64,000 bases of DNA from NCBI GenBank assembly GCA_046154185.1, contig JBJXGE010000070.1:186001-250000 (forward strand). The letters are read 5' to 3'. The notes beneath the pieces were generated by a model. The model did not search any database and was not told the origin of the DNA. It saw only the letters and a program-made list of their open reading frames with translations. Positions 1 through 9,623 of this stretch are shown one piece after another. Position numbers and translations under genes: made by a program. The stretch's first letter is position 1. Each line of letters opens with the position of its first letter. The stretch comes from JBJXGE01 sp046154185. GTDB lineage: Bacteria; Planctomycetota; UBA8108; UBA1146; JAJFFE01.

Positions 1-35
1 TCGAGCGGTGCTCGTTTTTCTGAGAGGTCTTTTGA

Positions 36-3000
36 ATGCGGCATTCGCGCTTCGTCCTGGCGATCGCGTTGATGTTGGCGCCGAGAATCGCGGCCCAGAA
101 CAAAACCGAAGATGCGTGGCGGGAAATCAACGCCGGCGTCGCGCTCCTCGAACAGCAGAGCCCCGCGAAGGCGTCCGAGCGTTTTCGCGCCGCGCTGAAG
201 CTCGACGAAAAACTGACGCCCGCGCGAATCAACTTGTCGATCGCGCTCTACCACGTTTCAAACTTCGCGGAAGCGCAGGCCGAAGCGCGCGCCGCAGCGA
301 TCGAAGCACCCGACTCGCCGCATGCGCACTACATGGTCGGGCTCGCAGCACGACAATTAAGTGACACAAACGTGGCCCGCGCGGCCTTTGAGCGCGTGTT
401 GGCGCTCGACGCCTTCGACTGCGCGACGCGAATCTATCTTGCCAGAGCCTGCCTCGAGACAGGCGAAATCGAGCGAGCACGCGGCTTGCTCGTCGAAGCC
501 GTCGAGCGCGAACCATTCAATGTCACCGCGGTGTACTCGCTCGCGACGACGCTCCAGCGGCTTGGTAAGCGAGAAGAGGCGAAGCCGTTCTTCGCGCGAT
601 TCCAAACGCTGCGCGCGAGCGGCTACGCGGTCACACTCGGGACCCAGTACCTTGAGACCGGTCGCTACGGCGCAGCCGTCACGGCGCGCGCCGACTCGCA
701 ACTTTTTGACTCGCGGACCGCGAAGTTTTCGCTTCGTCCGCCGGAGCAACGCGCCACGGCAGCGCTGCCCGCCCGTCGTGAATTCGGCGAAGGTGCGGTC
801 GTTGATGCCGCCGGAAAAAACGAACTCGCCCAACGCCAACCACCCGGGCTTTTGCTCGCCGACCTAGATGCCGATGGCAATCCGGAGGCGCTACTCTTCG
901 GCGGCGGAGGCGTCATCGTGTGGCGGAACAACGACGCGCAGTTTGCCGCGCAGGCGCCGCTCCTCGAAACGCCCGCGATCGGCGCTCTCGCCGGCGATCT
1001 AAACGGCGATGCACGCACCGATCTTCTCCTCTTGGCGGCAGATGGCCTGCACTTGTGGCTGCAAGATGCAAATACGGTGACGTTCCTTCCGAACGCGGCG
1101 AGTGCGCCGTTGCCGCAGCCGGCGGGGCTCCTGACTACCGGCTGCCTCGCGGACGTCGACCACGATGGTGACCTCGACGTGTTCGCCGCGGGAACTACAC
1201 CGACGCCGATGCTGCTGCGGAATAACGGCGATGGAAGTTTCACGGACATCGCCGCGGCCTCCGGCTTCACGATCGATTCCAAGGTGAGCGTCGCCGCGGC
1301 GGCGAGCGATCTCGACCTCGGCCGCGACACCGACTTGCTGCTCCTGCGGCAAGACGCCAGCACACTCGTGTTTCGCAATCGTCGCGACGGGAGTTTCGTT
1401 GAAGCCGGAGCTCGCATGGGATTCGCCGCGACACGCGCGGCCGCGACCAGCCTCGCCCTCGGCGATTACAACAAGGATGGTTTTGAAGACGTCTTTCTCG
1501 GCCGCCGCGAATTACCGGGACTCATCTTCACGAGCGACGGGCGCGCGGAAAGTTGGAAGTCAACGGACGCGCCTGCGGCGACCGGGGATGCTGACGCCGC
1601 GTTGTTCGCCGATCTCGACTGCGACGGCTGGCTCGATCTCATCACGCTTGCTGCCGGCCGACTCGCGCTCGACCGCGGCAGTAACCGCGCGTTTACGCCG
1701 TTTCCGCCTGGCACAGCACCCGATGCCTCGTTGCCCGCGCGCGCCCTCGGTGTCGCGGATGTGGATCGCGACGGCGATCTCGACATCGTGCTCGCGGATT
1801 CTGCCTCGCGCCCCATGGTGCTCACGAACGACCTGGCGGACGCGAAGTCCGTTATCGTCACACTCGCTGGCCGCGTTTCCAACAAGAGCGGCCTCGGCAC
1901 AAAGCTCGATTTCCGCGCCGGCAGTTTGGCGCAGAAGATCGAATGCGGCATGAGCACGCCGGCGTCCACTCCGGCAACTCTGCACATTGGGCTCGGCGGT
2001 CACGCGCGGCCCGACGCGGTGCGACTCTTGTGGCCGTCCGGCAACGTGCAAGCCGAGCTTCCGCCGGAAGCGCTGAACCGCGGAATGCGCTGGGAAATCT
2101 TGGAAGTCGATCGGATGCCGTCGTCGTGCCCGAATCTCTACACTTGGGATGGCCAGCGGTTCCGCTACGTGTCGGATTTTCTCGGCGGCGGCGAGATGGG
2201 CGCATGGGTCGCCGAAGGTATCCGCAATCAGCCCGATCCGGAGGAGTTCGTGCGCATACCGACCGGCGCGCTGGAACCGCGCGATGGACGCCTTGAGTTG
2301 CGCATCACCAACGAACTCGAGGAAGCCCTCTTCGTGGATCATCTCTCGTTGGTCGCGGTCGATCATCCGGCGAGCGTCGATGTGTACCCGAACGAGGGCC
2401 TGAGCTTCGTCGCGGCTCGGCCTTGGAAACTCCACGTGATCGAAGCGCCGCAGCCGCCACTTCACGCTAGCGATGACGCTGGCCGCGATCACACGGCCGC
2501 GGTCGCAGCAACGGACCGCGTCACCGTCGAGGGCTTCCCTTTGCATCCCGTGCGCGGTTTCGCGGCGCCGCACTGGTTGGAGTGCGAGTTCGCGGCGTTG
2601 CCCGCGCACCCGGTGCTACTGCTCACGGGCTGGACCGATTACGCCTTCAGCAGCGACACGCGCCGCGCTCAACAGGCGGGGCTCAATTTCGAAGTTCCCG
2701 TGCTTGAGGCACGCACGCGCGATGGCGCATGGCGCGTCGTCGAAGCAGACATCGGCATTCCTGTTGGCCATCCGCAAACGGTCTGCATAGAACTCGCTGG
2801 ACGGCTGCAGCCTTTTGAAACGCGCCTGCGTCTCCGCACGAACATGCGCGTCTATTGGGACGCCGTCGCGATCGCAAACGCATGTCCGGCGGCGGTGCCG
2901 CGGATTTCTCGCCAATGGGCCGTGGCCGCCGACCTGCGTTGGCGCGGTTACAGCGCCCGAACGTTTCCCGGTGGGCGAAACCCGTGCGTGTACGAGTACG

Positions 3001-3407
3001 AACGGGTCACGACTGAGTCGCCGTGGAAATCGTTTGCCGGCGCATTCACTCGCACCGGTGACGTGCGCGAACTCGTCGAGCGCGTCGACAATGGGTTCGT
3101 GATCTGCACAACCGGCGATGAGATTGAGCTCAGCTTTTCGGCAGCGGCGTTTCCGTCGCTGCCGGCGGGCTGGACGCGCACCTGGCTCTTGCACGCGGAT
3201 GGTTACTCGAAAGAGATGGATCCAAACTCCGCGACGCCGGATCGACTGCTGCCGTTGCCCTTTCACGGCATGAGCCAGTATCCCTATGGACCCGAGGAAA
3301 AATTCCCCCTGACTCCACAGCTCGAATCTTGGCTCGAGTCGCTCAATACGCGATTCCTTCGCGGACACGTGCCGTTTCTGCCGGCCGCATCGGAAGCGAC
3401 GCAATAG
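36..3407 (+). CDS. Secreted TPR / FG-GAP (VCBS) repeat protein with ASPIC/UnbV-like domain
   Basis: A 1123-residue exported protein. The first ~20 residues are a signal peptide (RHSRFVLAIALMLAPRIAAQ, likely cut after AAQ). Residues ~25-200 contain tetratricopeptide repeats (ALKLDEKLTPARINLSIALY; MVGLAARQLSDTNVARAAFE). Residues ~270-610 contain repeated calcium-binding FG-GAP/VCBS motifs (DLDADGNPEALLF, DVDHDGDLDVFAAG, DYNKDGFEDVFLG, DVDRDGDLDIVLAD) predicted to form a beta-propeller. Near 620-680 an ASPIC/UnbV-like segment follows (GLGGHARPDAVRLLWPSGNVQ). The C-terminal ~430 residues are an unassigned extracellular region. The ATG at 36 follows an AGAGG ribosome site. Such proteins are common in Planctomycetes, Acidobacteria and marine Bacteroidetes. 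The true ligand is unknown; a protein- or glycan-binding surface role is inference. It stands alone on its strand ahead of an S41 protease. Confidence 0.85.
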   Translation: MRHSRFVLAIALMLAPRIAAQNKTEDAWREINAGVALLEQQSPAKASERFRAALKLDEKLTPARINLSIALYHVSNFAEAQAEARAAAIEAPDSPHAHYMVGLAARQLSDTNVARAAFERVLALDAFDCATRIYLARACLETGEIERARGLLVEAVEREPFNVTAVYSLATTLQRLGKREEAKPFFARFQTLRASGYAVTLGTQYLETGRYGAAVTARADSQLFDSRTAKFSLRPPEQRATAALPARREFGEGAVVDAAGKNELAQRQPPGLLLADLDADGNPEALLFGGGGVIVWRNNDAQFAAQAPLLETPAIGALAGDLNGDARTDLLLLAADGLHLWLQDANTVTFLPNAASAPLPQPAGLLTTGCLADVDHDGDLDVFAAGTTPTPMLLRNNGDGSFTDIAAASGFTIDSKVSVAAAASDLDLGRDTDLLLLRQDASTLVFRNRRDGSFVEAGARMGFAATRAAATSLALGDYNKDGFEDVFLGRRELPGLIFTSDGRAESWKSTDAPAATGDADAALFADLDCDGWLDLITLAAGRLALDRGSNRAFTPFPPGTAPDASLPARALGVADVDRDGDLDIVLADSASRPMVLTNDLADAKSVIVTLAGRVSNKSGLGTKLDFRAGSLAQKIECGMSTPASTPATLHIGLGGHARPDAVRLLWPSGNVQAELPPEALNRGMRWEILEVDRMPSSCPNLYTWDGQRFRYVSDFLGGGEMGAWVAEGIRNQPDPEEFVRIPTGALEPRDGRLELRITNELEEALFVDHLSLVAVDHPASVDVYPNEGLSFVAARPWKLHVIEAPQPPLHASDDAGRDHTAAVAATDRVTVEGFPLHPVRGFAAPHWLECEFAALPAHPVLLLTGWTDYAFSSDTRRAQQAGLNFEVPVLEARTRDGAWRVVEADIGIPVGHPQTVCIELAGRLQPFETRLRLRTNMRVYWDAVAIANACPAAVPRISRQWAVAADLRWRGYSARTFPGGRNPCVYEYERVTTESPWKSFAGAFTRTGDVRELVERVDNGFVICTTGDEIELSFSAAAFPSLPAGWTRTWLLHADGYSKEMDPNSATPDRLLPLPFHGMSQYPYGPEEKFPLTPQLESWLESLNTRFLRGHVPFLPAASEATQ

Positions 3408-3585
3408 CTCACGCCTTGAGGGGGCTCGCGTATCGTCTCCCCGTCGCACACACTGACCACTGTGCACATCTCAGTGAAAAACAGCTTTGCGCGGGACCGT
3501 GGGCGAGCATGAGCAGACCGTTGACGCGACGTCCGCACGCCTTGAAAATTTTGCGACCGCTTGCGCCCCGAAGAAAGGTCCGTTC

Positions 3586-5040
3586 ATGCGACGACGCGCG
3601 TTTGGTTTGGTTTTGGTGATCGCGGCGCTCGGCGGCGCCGTTGCTCAGGACAACGCGGGCGAGTTGCTGGTGAACGGCGGTTTGAGCGATTGGCAACAGG
3701 GCGCGCCGCGCGGCTGGGAGCTTGAAGTCGGCGCGCGCCTCGGCGACGGACCGGCTTCACGCTGCGAGCAAACCCCGCAGGGTCTCAAGCTCACCGTCAC
3801 AGCGGAGTCGCGCGTTTTCCACATGATCACGCAGCGCGTCGCCCTCGTTCCGAAACAGAGCTACGCGCTCTCCTTCGCGGCGCGCGCCACCGAGATCAGC
3901 CTTGCGCCCGGCCAGTTCGACAATGCGTACGTCGGCGCGATTCTCAAGCGCAATGGCGAGCGCTGCGGCGTGCAGATTAACAGCGACTTCGGCGAGTCGT
4001 TCGGGCCGCACGAGATCGTCATCGCCGCGGGCGGGGCCGACAGCGCCGACATCGCGATCTTTCTGTCGAAGAACGGCGCACTCGAAGTGCGCGACATTTC
4101 GCTCCGCGCACTCGATGGCGCCGACAGTTTCGATCTCCTGGTGCGCCAGCTCGGGCGCTATTACAGCTACTTTGCGCACAAGCAGATTCACTGGCGGGAG
4201 CTCGCGGCGCGCTATGCCGAGCGCGGGCGCGCCGCGAAGAGCGAAGCAGAGTTCATTGCGGTGGCGCGCGAACTCCTCGCCGAACTCAAGGATCTTCATG
4301 TGACGCTTCTCGCGAGCGACGGAACGATCACCGCGACGTGTCAGGAGCCGGCCGTGCCGAATTACGATTTCAGAGCTGTCGCGCGCGAGTTGCGCGACGC
4401 GCAACAGATCGGCAAAGTCGCGCTGAGCGGACTCACAGCGGAGGGCTTCGCGTACTTGGCGGTCGGCTCGCTCCAGTACGACGATGCGATCGAGCAGCAG
4501 GTGTTAGCGGCTATCGAGCGACACATCGACGCGCCGGCTTGGATCATCGACCTGCGAGCCAATCGCGGTGGCGACGAGCGGCGCGCCGCCGTGATCGCAT
4601 CGATGTTTGCCGACGAAGAGCGCGTGTATGCGCGCGCGCGCCGGCGCAGCGGCGCCGAGCCGAGCGACCTCGGGCCGCCGACCCTGCGCCGCATCGCGCC
4701 GCGCGCGGCGCCCCACACCGACAAGCCGATCTTGTGTCTCATCGGTCCCGGCTGTGTTTCGAGCGGTGAAGGTTTCGCGAAGATGATGCGCGCGCTCCCG
4801 CACGCAACGCTCGCCGGTTTGCCGACGCGCGGCGCGAGCGGCAACCCTGCTCCGCTCGTCCTTCCGAACGGCGTCACCGTCAGCTATTCGCGCTGGGTCG
4901 ACGAACTCCCCGACGGCACGTGCCTCGAAGGCCGCGGGCTCGAACCCGATTGGAAGTTTGAATTCAGCGACGCGGAAGGCGATCCAACGTTCCGCGCCGC
5001 CGTGAAAAAGTTCGCGGAGAAGTTGAGCGCCGGCAAATAG
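3586..5040 (+). CDS. Secreted S41 family (C-terminal processing/tail-specific type) protease
   Basis: About 484 residues. I chose the ATG at 3586 because it follows GAAGAAAGG and begins a clean signal peptide (MRRRAFGLVLVIAALGGAVA); the open frame extends upstream to 3487 without a signal. Residues ~25-170 look like a carbohydrate-binding-module-like beta-sandwich (LVNGGLSDWQQGAPRGWELE). Residues ~175-270 are helical, as in S41 core-domain lids. The S41 catalytic domain follows: substrate strand GFAYLAVGSLQYDD, WIIDLRANRGGDERRA (the usual D-R-NxGG segment), then CLIGPGCVSSGEGFAKMMRA with the nucleophile serine at 392/393, and a GLPTRGASG strand. No PDZ domain is obvious, so it resembles the tricorn/IRBP-like S41 group more than classical CtpA. 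It probably acts in the periplasm or outside the cell; the substrate is unknown. Confidence 0.8.
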   Translation: MRRRAFGLVLVIAALGGAVAQDNAGELLVNGGLSDWQQGAPRGWELEVGARLGDGPASRCEQTPQGLKLTVTAESRVFHMITQRVALVPKQSYALSFAARATEISLAPGQFDNAYVGAILKRNGERCGVQINSDFGESFGPHEIVIAAGGADSADIAIFLSKNGALEVRDISLRALDGADSFDLLVRQLGRYYSYFAHKQIHWRELAARYAERGRAAKSEAEFIAVARELLAELKDLHVTLLASDGTITATCQEPAVPNYDFRAVARELRDAQQIGKVALSGLTAEGFAYLAVGSLQYDDAIEQQVLAAIERHIDAPAWIIDLRANRGGDERRAAVIASMFADEERVYARARRRSGAEPSDLGPPTLRRIAPRAAPHTDKPILCLIGPGCVSSGEGFAKMMRALPHATLAGLPTRGASGNPAPLVLPNGVTVSYSRWVDELPDGTCLEGRGLEPDWKFEFSDAEGDPTFRAAVKKFAEKLSAGK

Positions 5041-5083
5041 CGACCGCTGGTTCAGCTCTGAGCTGCGCGATTTGCACTGGCGC

Positions 5084-6313
5084 TTACAGCGCGTTTGCCC
5101 GCAACTGTTCGAGCGCTTCGGAGAGGGCGCGCTCGGGATCGACGCCGATCGAGAGGGATTCGATCGCGGTCGCGCCGACGGAGCCGCTGATGCCGGGGTT
5201 GAACATCAACTCGGTGCGCAGTTGGGCAAGCGCTTCGCGGTAGCGCGGCGCGGTCGAGCAGAGTTGCGCCACACGATCCGGCAAGTCGCGCATGCGCGCG
5301 GGCGGCATCACGATGCCGATGCGCTCGCGCAACGCGCTTTCGATCGGGTGACGCGGGTAGCGCGTGCAGTTGGGATTGCTGACGCGTCGCGGCATATCGA
5401 AGGTGAGGACGGGTTTCTCCATGCCGAGCGCGAAGTCGAACGCGATCGCGGAACCATCGCTGATCAACACGTCGGCGTTGACGAGCGTGAGGAATCCGCG
5501 CGGGTCCGGATAGACCGCGAAGTGTGGCGCGCTATCGAATTCGCGGTGCAACGCCTTCAGCGTCTGCGGCGACGTGCGCAACACGGAAGGATGCGGCCGC
5601 ACCGTCACGCGAAAGCCAGACTTGAGGAGCTGCCGCACGATTTCCGCTCCGTGGAGTTCGAGGAGTCCATTCGGGCCGGCGCCGGTCGCGATTAACACGT
5701 GGTGTTGTCGGCCGGGGACCGGATCCTGCGTCGCGCGGCGGCGCTCGAGCATCGCGTCGATCTTGCCGTAGCCGTGTTCGATCAGTCGCGGCGGTTTCCG
5801 GTCGCGTAGCTGTGCGCCGATCTTGAGCTCCGCCATTTGATGCGGACCCGCACACAGGATCGTGTCGTAGTGGTCGAAGTCATCTTCGCGATACGCCATG
5901 TGCGTGCTCAGCAGCGAGTGGAACATGTACACGTAGTGCACGGGATGCGACTTCGAGCGCGTCAAGTCGCGCGTTTCGAGCCCGGGCTTCGTCGTGACGA
6001 GCACACCGGTACACATTTTCGCGAACACGTTTTCGCAGATCTTGCCGCGGCCGATGTAGTAAACCTGCAAGTTGGGATACGGAGTGTCGAGCAGCGGGTC
6101 GTCGGCGTCGGATGTCAAATAGCAAACGCGACGGTTGTACGCGATCGTCAAGCCGTAAATGACGCGCTCGTAGTGGTCGTAGCTCGCGGCGTTGTCGGCG
6201 TAGAACGTGATCGGCTTGTCCTTGAGCGCACGCCCTTGATAGGCGCGCGCGTCCGACCACGCTCGAAGACTCTCCTGCAGCAACGGCGCACATCCTTTGC
6301 ACGTGCCAGACAA
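5084..6313 (-). CDS. CDP-glycerol glycerophosphotransferase-like glycosyltransferase-fold protein
   Basis: 409 residues starting at a TTG; no ATG, GTG or TTG lies between it and the upstream in-frame stop, and an AGAGG sits about 11 nt before it. The C-terminal half matches the TagB/TagF (CDP-glycerol:polyglycerophosphate glycerophosphotransferase) GT-B fold: HHVLIATGAGPNGLLELHG, RVTVRPHPSVL, VNADVLISDGSAIAFDFALG and MEKPVLTFDMP. The DVLISDxSAxxFDF segment is the nucleotide/phosphate-binding signature of that family. The N-terminal part (ITFYADNAASYDHYERVIYG, PVHYVYMFHSLLSTHMAY) also fits the family, where a HS(L) motif precedes the donor domain. In diderm bacteria such enzymes usually add glycerol-phosphate or similar groups to surface polysaccharide. 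It has no signal peptide. It converges with the S41 protease gene (43 nt gap) and is divergent from the DedA gene. Confidence 0.72.
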   Translation of the reverse strand: MSGTCKGCAPLLQESLRAWSDARAYQGRALKDKPITFYADNAASYDHYERVIYGLTIAYNRRVCYLTSDADDPLLDTPYPNLQVYYIGRGKICENVFAKMCTGVLVTTKPGLETRDLTRSKSHPVHYVYMFHSLLSTHMAYREDDFDHYDTILCAGPHQMAELKIGAQLRDRKPPRLIEHGYGKIDAMLERRRATQDPVPGRQHHVLIATGAGPNGLLELHGAEIVRQLLKSGFRVTVRPHPSVLRTSPQTLKALHREFDSAPHFAVYPDPRGFLTLVNADVLISDGSAIAFDFALGMEKPVLTFDMPRRVSNPNCTRYPRHPIESALRERIGIVMPPARMRDLPDRVAQLCSTAPRYREALAQLRTELMFNPGISGSVGATAIESLSIGVDPERALSEALEQLRANAL

Positions 6314-6543
6314 GTACCGATTCGCCTCTTTGGCGTCCTCCGAGGTTATCGGCTCGCCGCGGGCTATGACTGAAGCGACCCAGGATTAACCATGGGTTGA
6401 CAGCGTCGCCGCGGCAGCGCAGAGTCCGCGGCCCTCGGCGTTCTGAGCGCCAAGGGCGCTCCCAAATGGAACGTGGGCGTCCCCCCGCTCCGGCGAAGGC
6501 GTCGCACGCGCGAGATTTCCGCTGGGATTGAGAAAGTCCATCC

Positions 6544-7212
6544 GTGCAAGACCTGTTCGATCTGTTTCATAAGATCTACGACGTCGAAGGCATCATCACT
6601 TGGGGCGGGCTGCTCGCACTCATCGTGATCGTGTTCGCCGAGACCGGGCTCTTGATTGGATTCTTCCTGCCGGGCGACTCACTGCTCGTGACGGCGGGGA
6701 TCTTCTGCACGCCGCACAATCCGGCCGGTGAGCCGCTCCTCAACATCGTGTGGCTCAATATTCTCGTTTCGCTGGCGGCCATCGCCGGCGACTCGCTCGG
6801 ATATTACATCGGCAATAAAACTGGCCCGAAGATGTTCTCGCGCGAGAAATCGCTGTTCTTTTCGCCGAAGCACCTGCTGCGCACCAAAGAGTTTTATGAG
6901 CGGCACGGCGGCAAGACGATCGTAATCGCGCGCTTCATGCCGATCGTGCGCACGTTCGCACCCGTCGTCGCCGGCATCGGCGCGATGAACTACCGTCGAT
7001 TCGTCGCCTACAACATTTTCGGTGGCATCTTATGGGTGTCGTCGATGTCGCTCCTCGGCTACGGCCTCGCCAGCCTGTGGCCCGGCGTGACGAAGCACGT
7101 CGAAAAGCTGATCATCATCATTATTTTCCTGTCATTGTTGCCGGGGATGATCGCCTTCGCGCGCGCGAAACTCGCCGAACGAAGAGCGCGCGCGGCGATG
7201 CCGCCGAACTAG
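6544..7212 (+). CDS. DedA family (VTT/SNARE-associated domain) membrane protein
   Basis: 222 residues with a GTG start. The DedA/VTT domain is clear: an N-terminal re-entrant region GLLALIVIVFAETGLLIGFFLPGDSLL (the E-x-x-x-x-x-FxPGxxLL signature), then GYYIGNKTG, FYERHGGKTIVIARFMPIVR (the conserved HG and F-x-R-FxPxxR motif), VAGIGAMNYRRFVAYN and a C-terminal transmembrane segment (IIIIIFLSLLPGMIAFARA). DedA proteins are polytopic inner-membrane proteins thought to flip or scramble phospholipids or undecaprenyl phosphate; this is family knowledge. The ribosome site is weak. The last 4 nt overlap the end of the convergent TauE gene. Confidence 0.88.
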   Translation: MQDLFDLFHKIYDVEGIITWGGLLALIVIVFAETGLLIGFFLPGDSLLVTAGIFCTPHNPAGEPLLNIVWLNILVSLAAIAGDSLGYYIGNKTGPKMFSREKSLFFSPKHLLRTKEFYERHGGKTIVIARFMPIVRTFAPVVAGIGAMNYRRFVAYNIFGGILWVSSMSLLGYGLASLWPGVTKHVEKLIIIIIFLSLLPGMIAFARAKLAERRARAAMPPN

Positions 7213-7997
7213 CGCGTCGGACGCGGCGGCCAGCCAGTCAGAAGCGCGAGCGCGAGGAGCGCGCCGACGACGGCCACCGCGATGCGAATCCACTTGTCGC
7301 CGCCCTTGATCGCGAGTCGCGCGCCGATCACGCCGCCGAAGCCATTCCCGATCGCGAGCGGCACGACGCACGTCCAATAGACCTGCCCTTGCCAGACAAA
7401 GACGACGCTCGCACTCGCCGACAACACGAGCACCATGAGCGTCTTCACGACCACTGCGTTCAACAGCGAGATCCCGAGCAGTCGCGGCAGCACCATCATG
7501 ATCAATACGCCGATGCCGGCGCCGAGAAATCCGCCGTAGAGCCCGAACAAGAACGCCGTGAGCCAACTCGCCGCCCGCCGAACGCCCGACACGTTTGATC
7601 GAATGGTGGGCGGACGCGCCGGCGCGATGAACATCATCGCGACACCCGCAAGCAGCACCCACGCCATGATGGTGCTGAAGTCCGCGCCTTCGAGCACGCT
7701 CGCTAGATACGAACCCGGCAGCGCGCCGAGACCGGCAGCGACCGCGCACGCGATCGCATCGCGCAAACTCCCCGCGCGCGCGCGTCGCAACGTGTCCGTT
7801 CCCGCGAGCGCTTGCACCACAACCGCCAGTCTATTCGTGGCATTCGCGATCTGATCGGGGAGCCCAAACACGAGCACCAAGAGCGGCAACGTCAGCGTCG
7901 TGCCGGCGCCGACCATCGTGTTGACGATTCCGGCGACGACGCCCATCGCCAGAATGCCGCCGTACCAAAGTAGTTCGTGGAGGACGCCGTCGGACAT
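7209..7997 (-). CDS. TauE/SafE family anion exporter (sulfite exporter-like)
   Basis: 262 residues, starting at the ATG at 7997 (MSDGVLHELLWYGG). The open frame continues upstream to 8342, but that stretch is out-of-frame overlap with the next gene. The TauE/SafE signature is visible in both halves: GVVAGIVNTMVGAGTTLTLP near the N-terminus and GLYGGFLGAGIGVLIMMVLP after the middle, each with the G-x-x-G-x-x-x-GxG pattern, plus about eight hydrophobic segments. The family exports small anions such as sulfite, sulfoacetate or organosulfonates, or is linked to metal/thiosulfate traffic; the substrate cannot be read from sequence. It is the last gene of a minus-strand run with an ACT-domain protein (89 nt upstream) and an ABC permease. 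Confidence 0.85.
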   Translation of the reverse strand: MSDGVLHELLWYGGILAMGVVAGIVNTMVGAGTTLTLPLLVLVFGLPDQIANATNRLAVVVQALAGTDTLRRARAGSLRDAIACAVAAGLGALPGSYLASVLEGADFSTIMAWVLLAGVAMMFIAPARPPTIRSNVSGVRRAASWLTAFLFGLYGGFLGAGIGVLIMMVLPRLLGISLLNAVVVKTLMVLVLSASASVVFVWQGQVYWTCVVPLAIGNGFGGVIGARLAIKGGDKWIRIAVAVVGALLALALLTGWPPRPTR

Positions 7998-8086
7998 GCA
8001 TCGCTTTCGTCGTCGAAGAAGCTGCTGCTGCTGCGTTTTGGCTGTCGTGGTCGAAGCATAAGCGATCGCGGGGAACGTCGCGCGAG

Positions 8087-8500
8087 CTACTCGGGCCCGG
8101 CCTGCCAGCGATGACCCGCCGCTTCGAGCGCCTCGCGGGCGCGGGCGAACTCCGCTGCTCGCACGAGCACGTAGTCCGTATCGAAAGTAGAAACGGCGAA
8201 CAGTCCGATGCCAGCCGCAGCAAGCGGCGCCGTCAGCGACGCGAGAATTCCCGTGAGCTCGAAGGGCAGCGCGCCGGCGATGCGGAACGCGCGCCAGCCG
8301 CGTTCGCTGCGCACATCGGTGGGAACGAGCCGTTCTTCGCACACGATCGATAGTTCGTCAGCCGTGCGCGCAATGCAGAGGAATGGCGCCGCGGTGGCTT
8401 CCGCCCACACCGGCACTGACGCGTCTCCGGCGAGGCGCGAAACGGCGAAGCGCGTCGGCAACATCACAAGCTCGAGCTGGATGCGCGGCGCGGCGCCCAT
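8087..8500 (-). CDS. ACT-domain (CASTOR-type) small regulatory protein
   Basis: 137 residues from the ATG at 8500 (MGAAPRIQLELVMLP), which is preceded by a strong AGGGGGG. The sequence has two ACT-like halves: residues ~1-60 (LVMLPTRFAVSRLAG, PVWAEATAAPFLCIARTADELSIVCEE) and ~65-137 (WRAFRIAGALPFELTGILASLTAPLAAAGIGLFAVSTFDTDYVLV). This layout is that of the CASTOR/ACT family, small proteins of about 130 residues that bind amino acids. The phrase LTGILASLTAPLAAAGIGLF is typical of the ACT beta-alpha-beta fold. It sits between an ABC-2 permease (36 nt upstream) and the TauE exporter, possibly co-transcribed. The ligand and target are unknown. Confidence 0.75.
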   Translation of the reverse strand: MGAAPRIQLELVMLPTRFAVSRLAGDASVPVWAEATAAPFLCIARTADELSIVCEERLVPTDVRSERGWRAFRIAGALPFELTGILASLTAPLAAAGIGLFAVSTFDTDYVLVRAAEFARAREALEAAGHRWQAGPE

Positions 8501-8536
8501 GCTGTCCCCCCCTATTTCTGATCGCATTCGTGATCG

Positions 8537-9448
8537 CTACAGGACGTCGGCGAACTTGCGTTCGAGGCGCCGAAAATAATAGAGCCCGCTCGCGAAGAGC
8601 GCGATGGCAACAAACGCGGAAACGCCGACCATGGGACCCGGCGCCGTGGTCGACCCGAGGAGCGACCAACGAAAGCCCTCGACCACGCCGGCCATCGGAT
8701 TGAGGCCATAGAGCGTTTTCCAATGGCCGTCGAGGAGACTCGACGCGTACGCGATCGGCGTCGAGAACATCCAGAATTGGACGAGAAACGGCACGGTGTA
8801 GCGCACGTCGCGATATTGCGCATTGAGCGCCGCGAGCCAGAAGCCGACGCCGAGCGCTGTGACGATCGCGAGAAGGACGAACGCCGGTAGCCAGAAGAGT
8901 GCGAGCCCCGGCGCCACGCCGTAACAAACTTGGCCGACGACGAGGAGCGCGAGCGCAATGACTAAATCGACGAGCCCCGCGCCGGCGGTCGCGAGCGGAA
9001 TCACGAGCCGCGGAAAATAGACCTTCTTGATGAGATTGGCGCTGTCGACAAGACAGTGCGTCGACGCCAACACGGCGCTCGCGAAAAATGTCCACGGCAC
9101 GAGGCCGGCGAGACAAAAAAGCGGGTACGGAATTCCGTCCGATGGCAGCTTTGCGAGGCGTCCGAAAAAAATGCTGAACACGATGCAAAGGAAGAGCGGC
9201 TGCATCACCGCCCACGCCACGCCGAGCACGGTTTGCTTGTAACGAACCTTCAAGTCGCGCCAGACGAGGAAACCGAGCAGTTCGCGGTAACTCCACAGCT
9301 CGCGCAGATCGAGCGCGCGCCAGCCGCGGGTCGGACGCAGCACGCGCCAAGCGAGCGCTTCCGCGGTCACGGAATTTTCGCGCGCGGCAAGGTCGGGTGG
9401 CGCGACAACGGAATCCGGCGCATGTACTGCAGAGCTTGGCGCAACCAT
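8537..9448 (-). CDS. ABC-2 type polysaccharide/polyol-phosphate export permease (Wzm/TagG-like)
   Basis: 303 residues, ATG start. After a ~45-residue cytosolic N-terminus, the Wzm/TagG entry motif is present: LRELWSYRELLGFLVWRDLKVRYKQTVLGVAW (R-D-x-K-x-R-Y-x-x-x-x-LG), followed by six membrane segments (LFLCIVFSIFFGRLA, PLFCLAGLVPWTFFA, ILV-type repeats) and the loop LNAQYRDVRYTVPFLVQFWMF-x-TP. The C-terminus GLYYFRRLERKFADVL is the usual coupling end. Partners in this family pair with a Wzt/TagH ATPase, but none is encoded next to it here, so the nucleotide-binding subunit must be elsewhere. The glycerophosphotransferase-like gene at 5.1-6.3 kb could act on the same surface polymer (inference). 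Confidence 0.85.
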   Translation of the reverse strand: MVAPSSAVHAPDSVVAPPDLAARENSVTAEALAWRVLRPTRGWRALDLRELWSYRELLGFLVWRDLKVRYKQTVLGVAWAVMQPLFLCIVFSIFFGRLAKLPSDGIPYPLFCLAGLVPWTFFASAVLASTHCLVDSANLIKKVYFPRLVIPLATAGAGLVDLVIALALLVVGQVCYGVAPGLALFWLPAFVLLAIVTALGVGFWLAALNAQYRDVRYTVPFLVQFWMFSTPIAYASSLLDGHWKTLYGLNPMAGVVEGFRWSLLGSTTAPGPMVGVSAFVAIALFASGLYYFRRLERKFADVL

Positions 9449-9623
9449 ATGCCTGAAGATCGGTCGAACCCGCCAGTCGCTTGAGCGCGAGTGCGCGCGG
9501 CCCGATTATTTGCCGCGCGTCATATTGACCCCACTCCCGTCATTCCTTAGCCTCACACCGCTTACGCACCTGGATGTCTCGATCGACCGCACACCGCAGC
9601 ATCGAAGGATGGTTTTCCGCACC

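Noticed and set aside
1560..2609. Long antisense frame inside the TPR/FG-GAP gene
   Set aside because: Typical shadow frame of GC-rich coding DNA: Arg/Ala/Pro-rich, no motif, fully inside a well-supported gene.
7998..8342. N-terminal extension of the TauE gene
   Set aside because: It overlaps the ACT-domain gene out of frame and lacks membrane character. The ATG at 7997 starts the domain.
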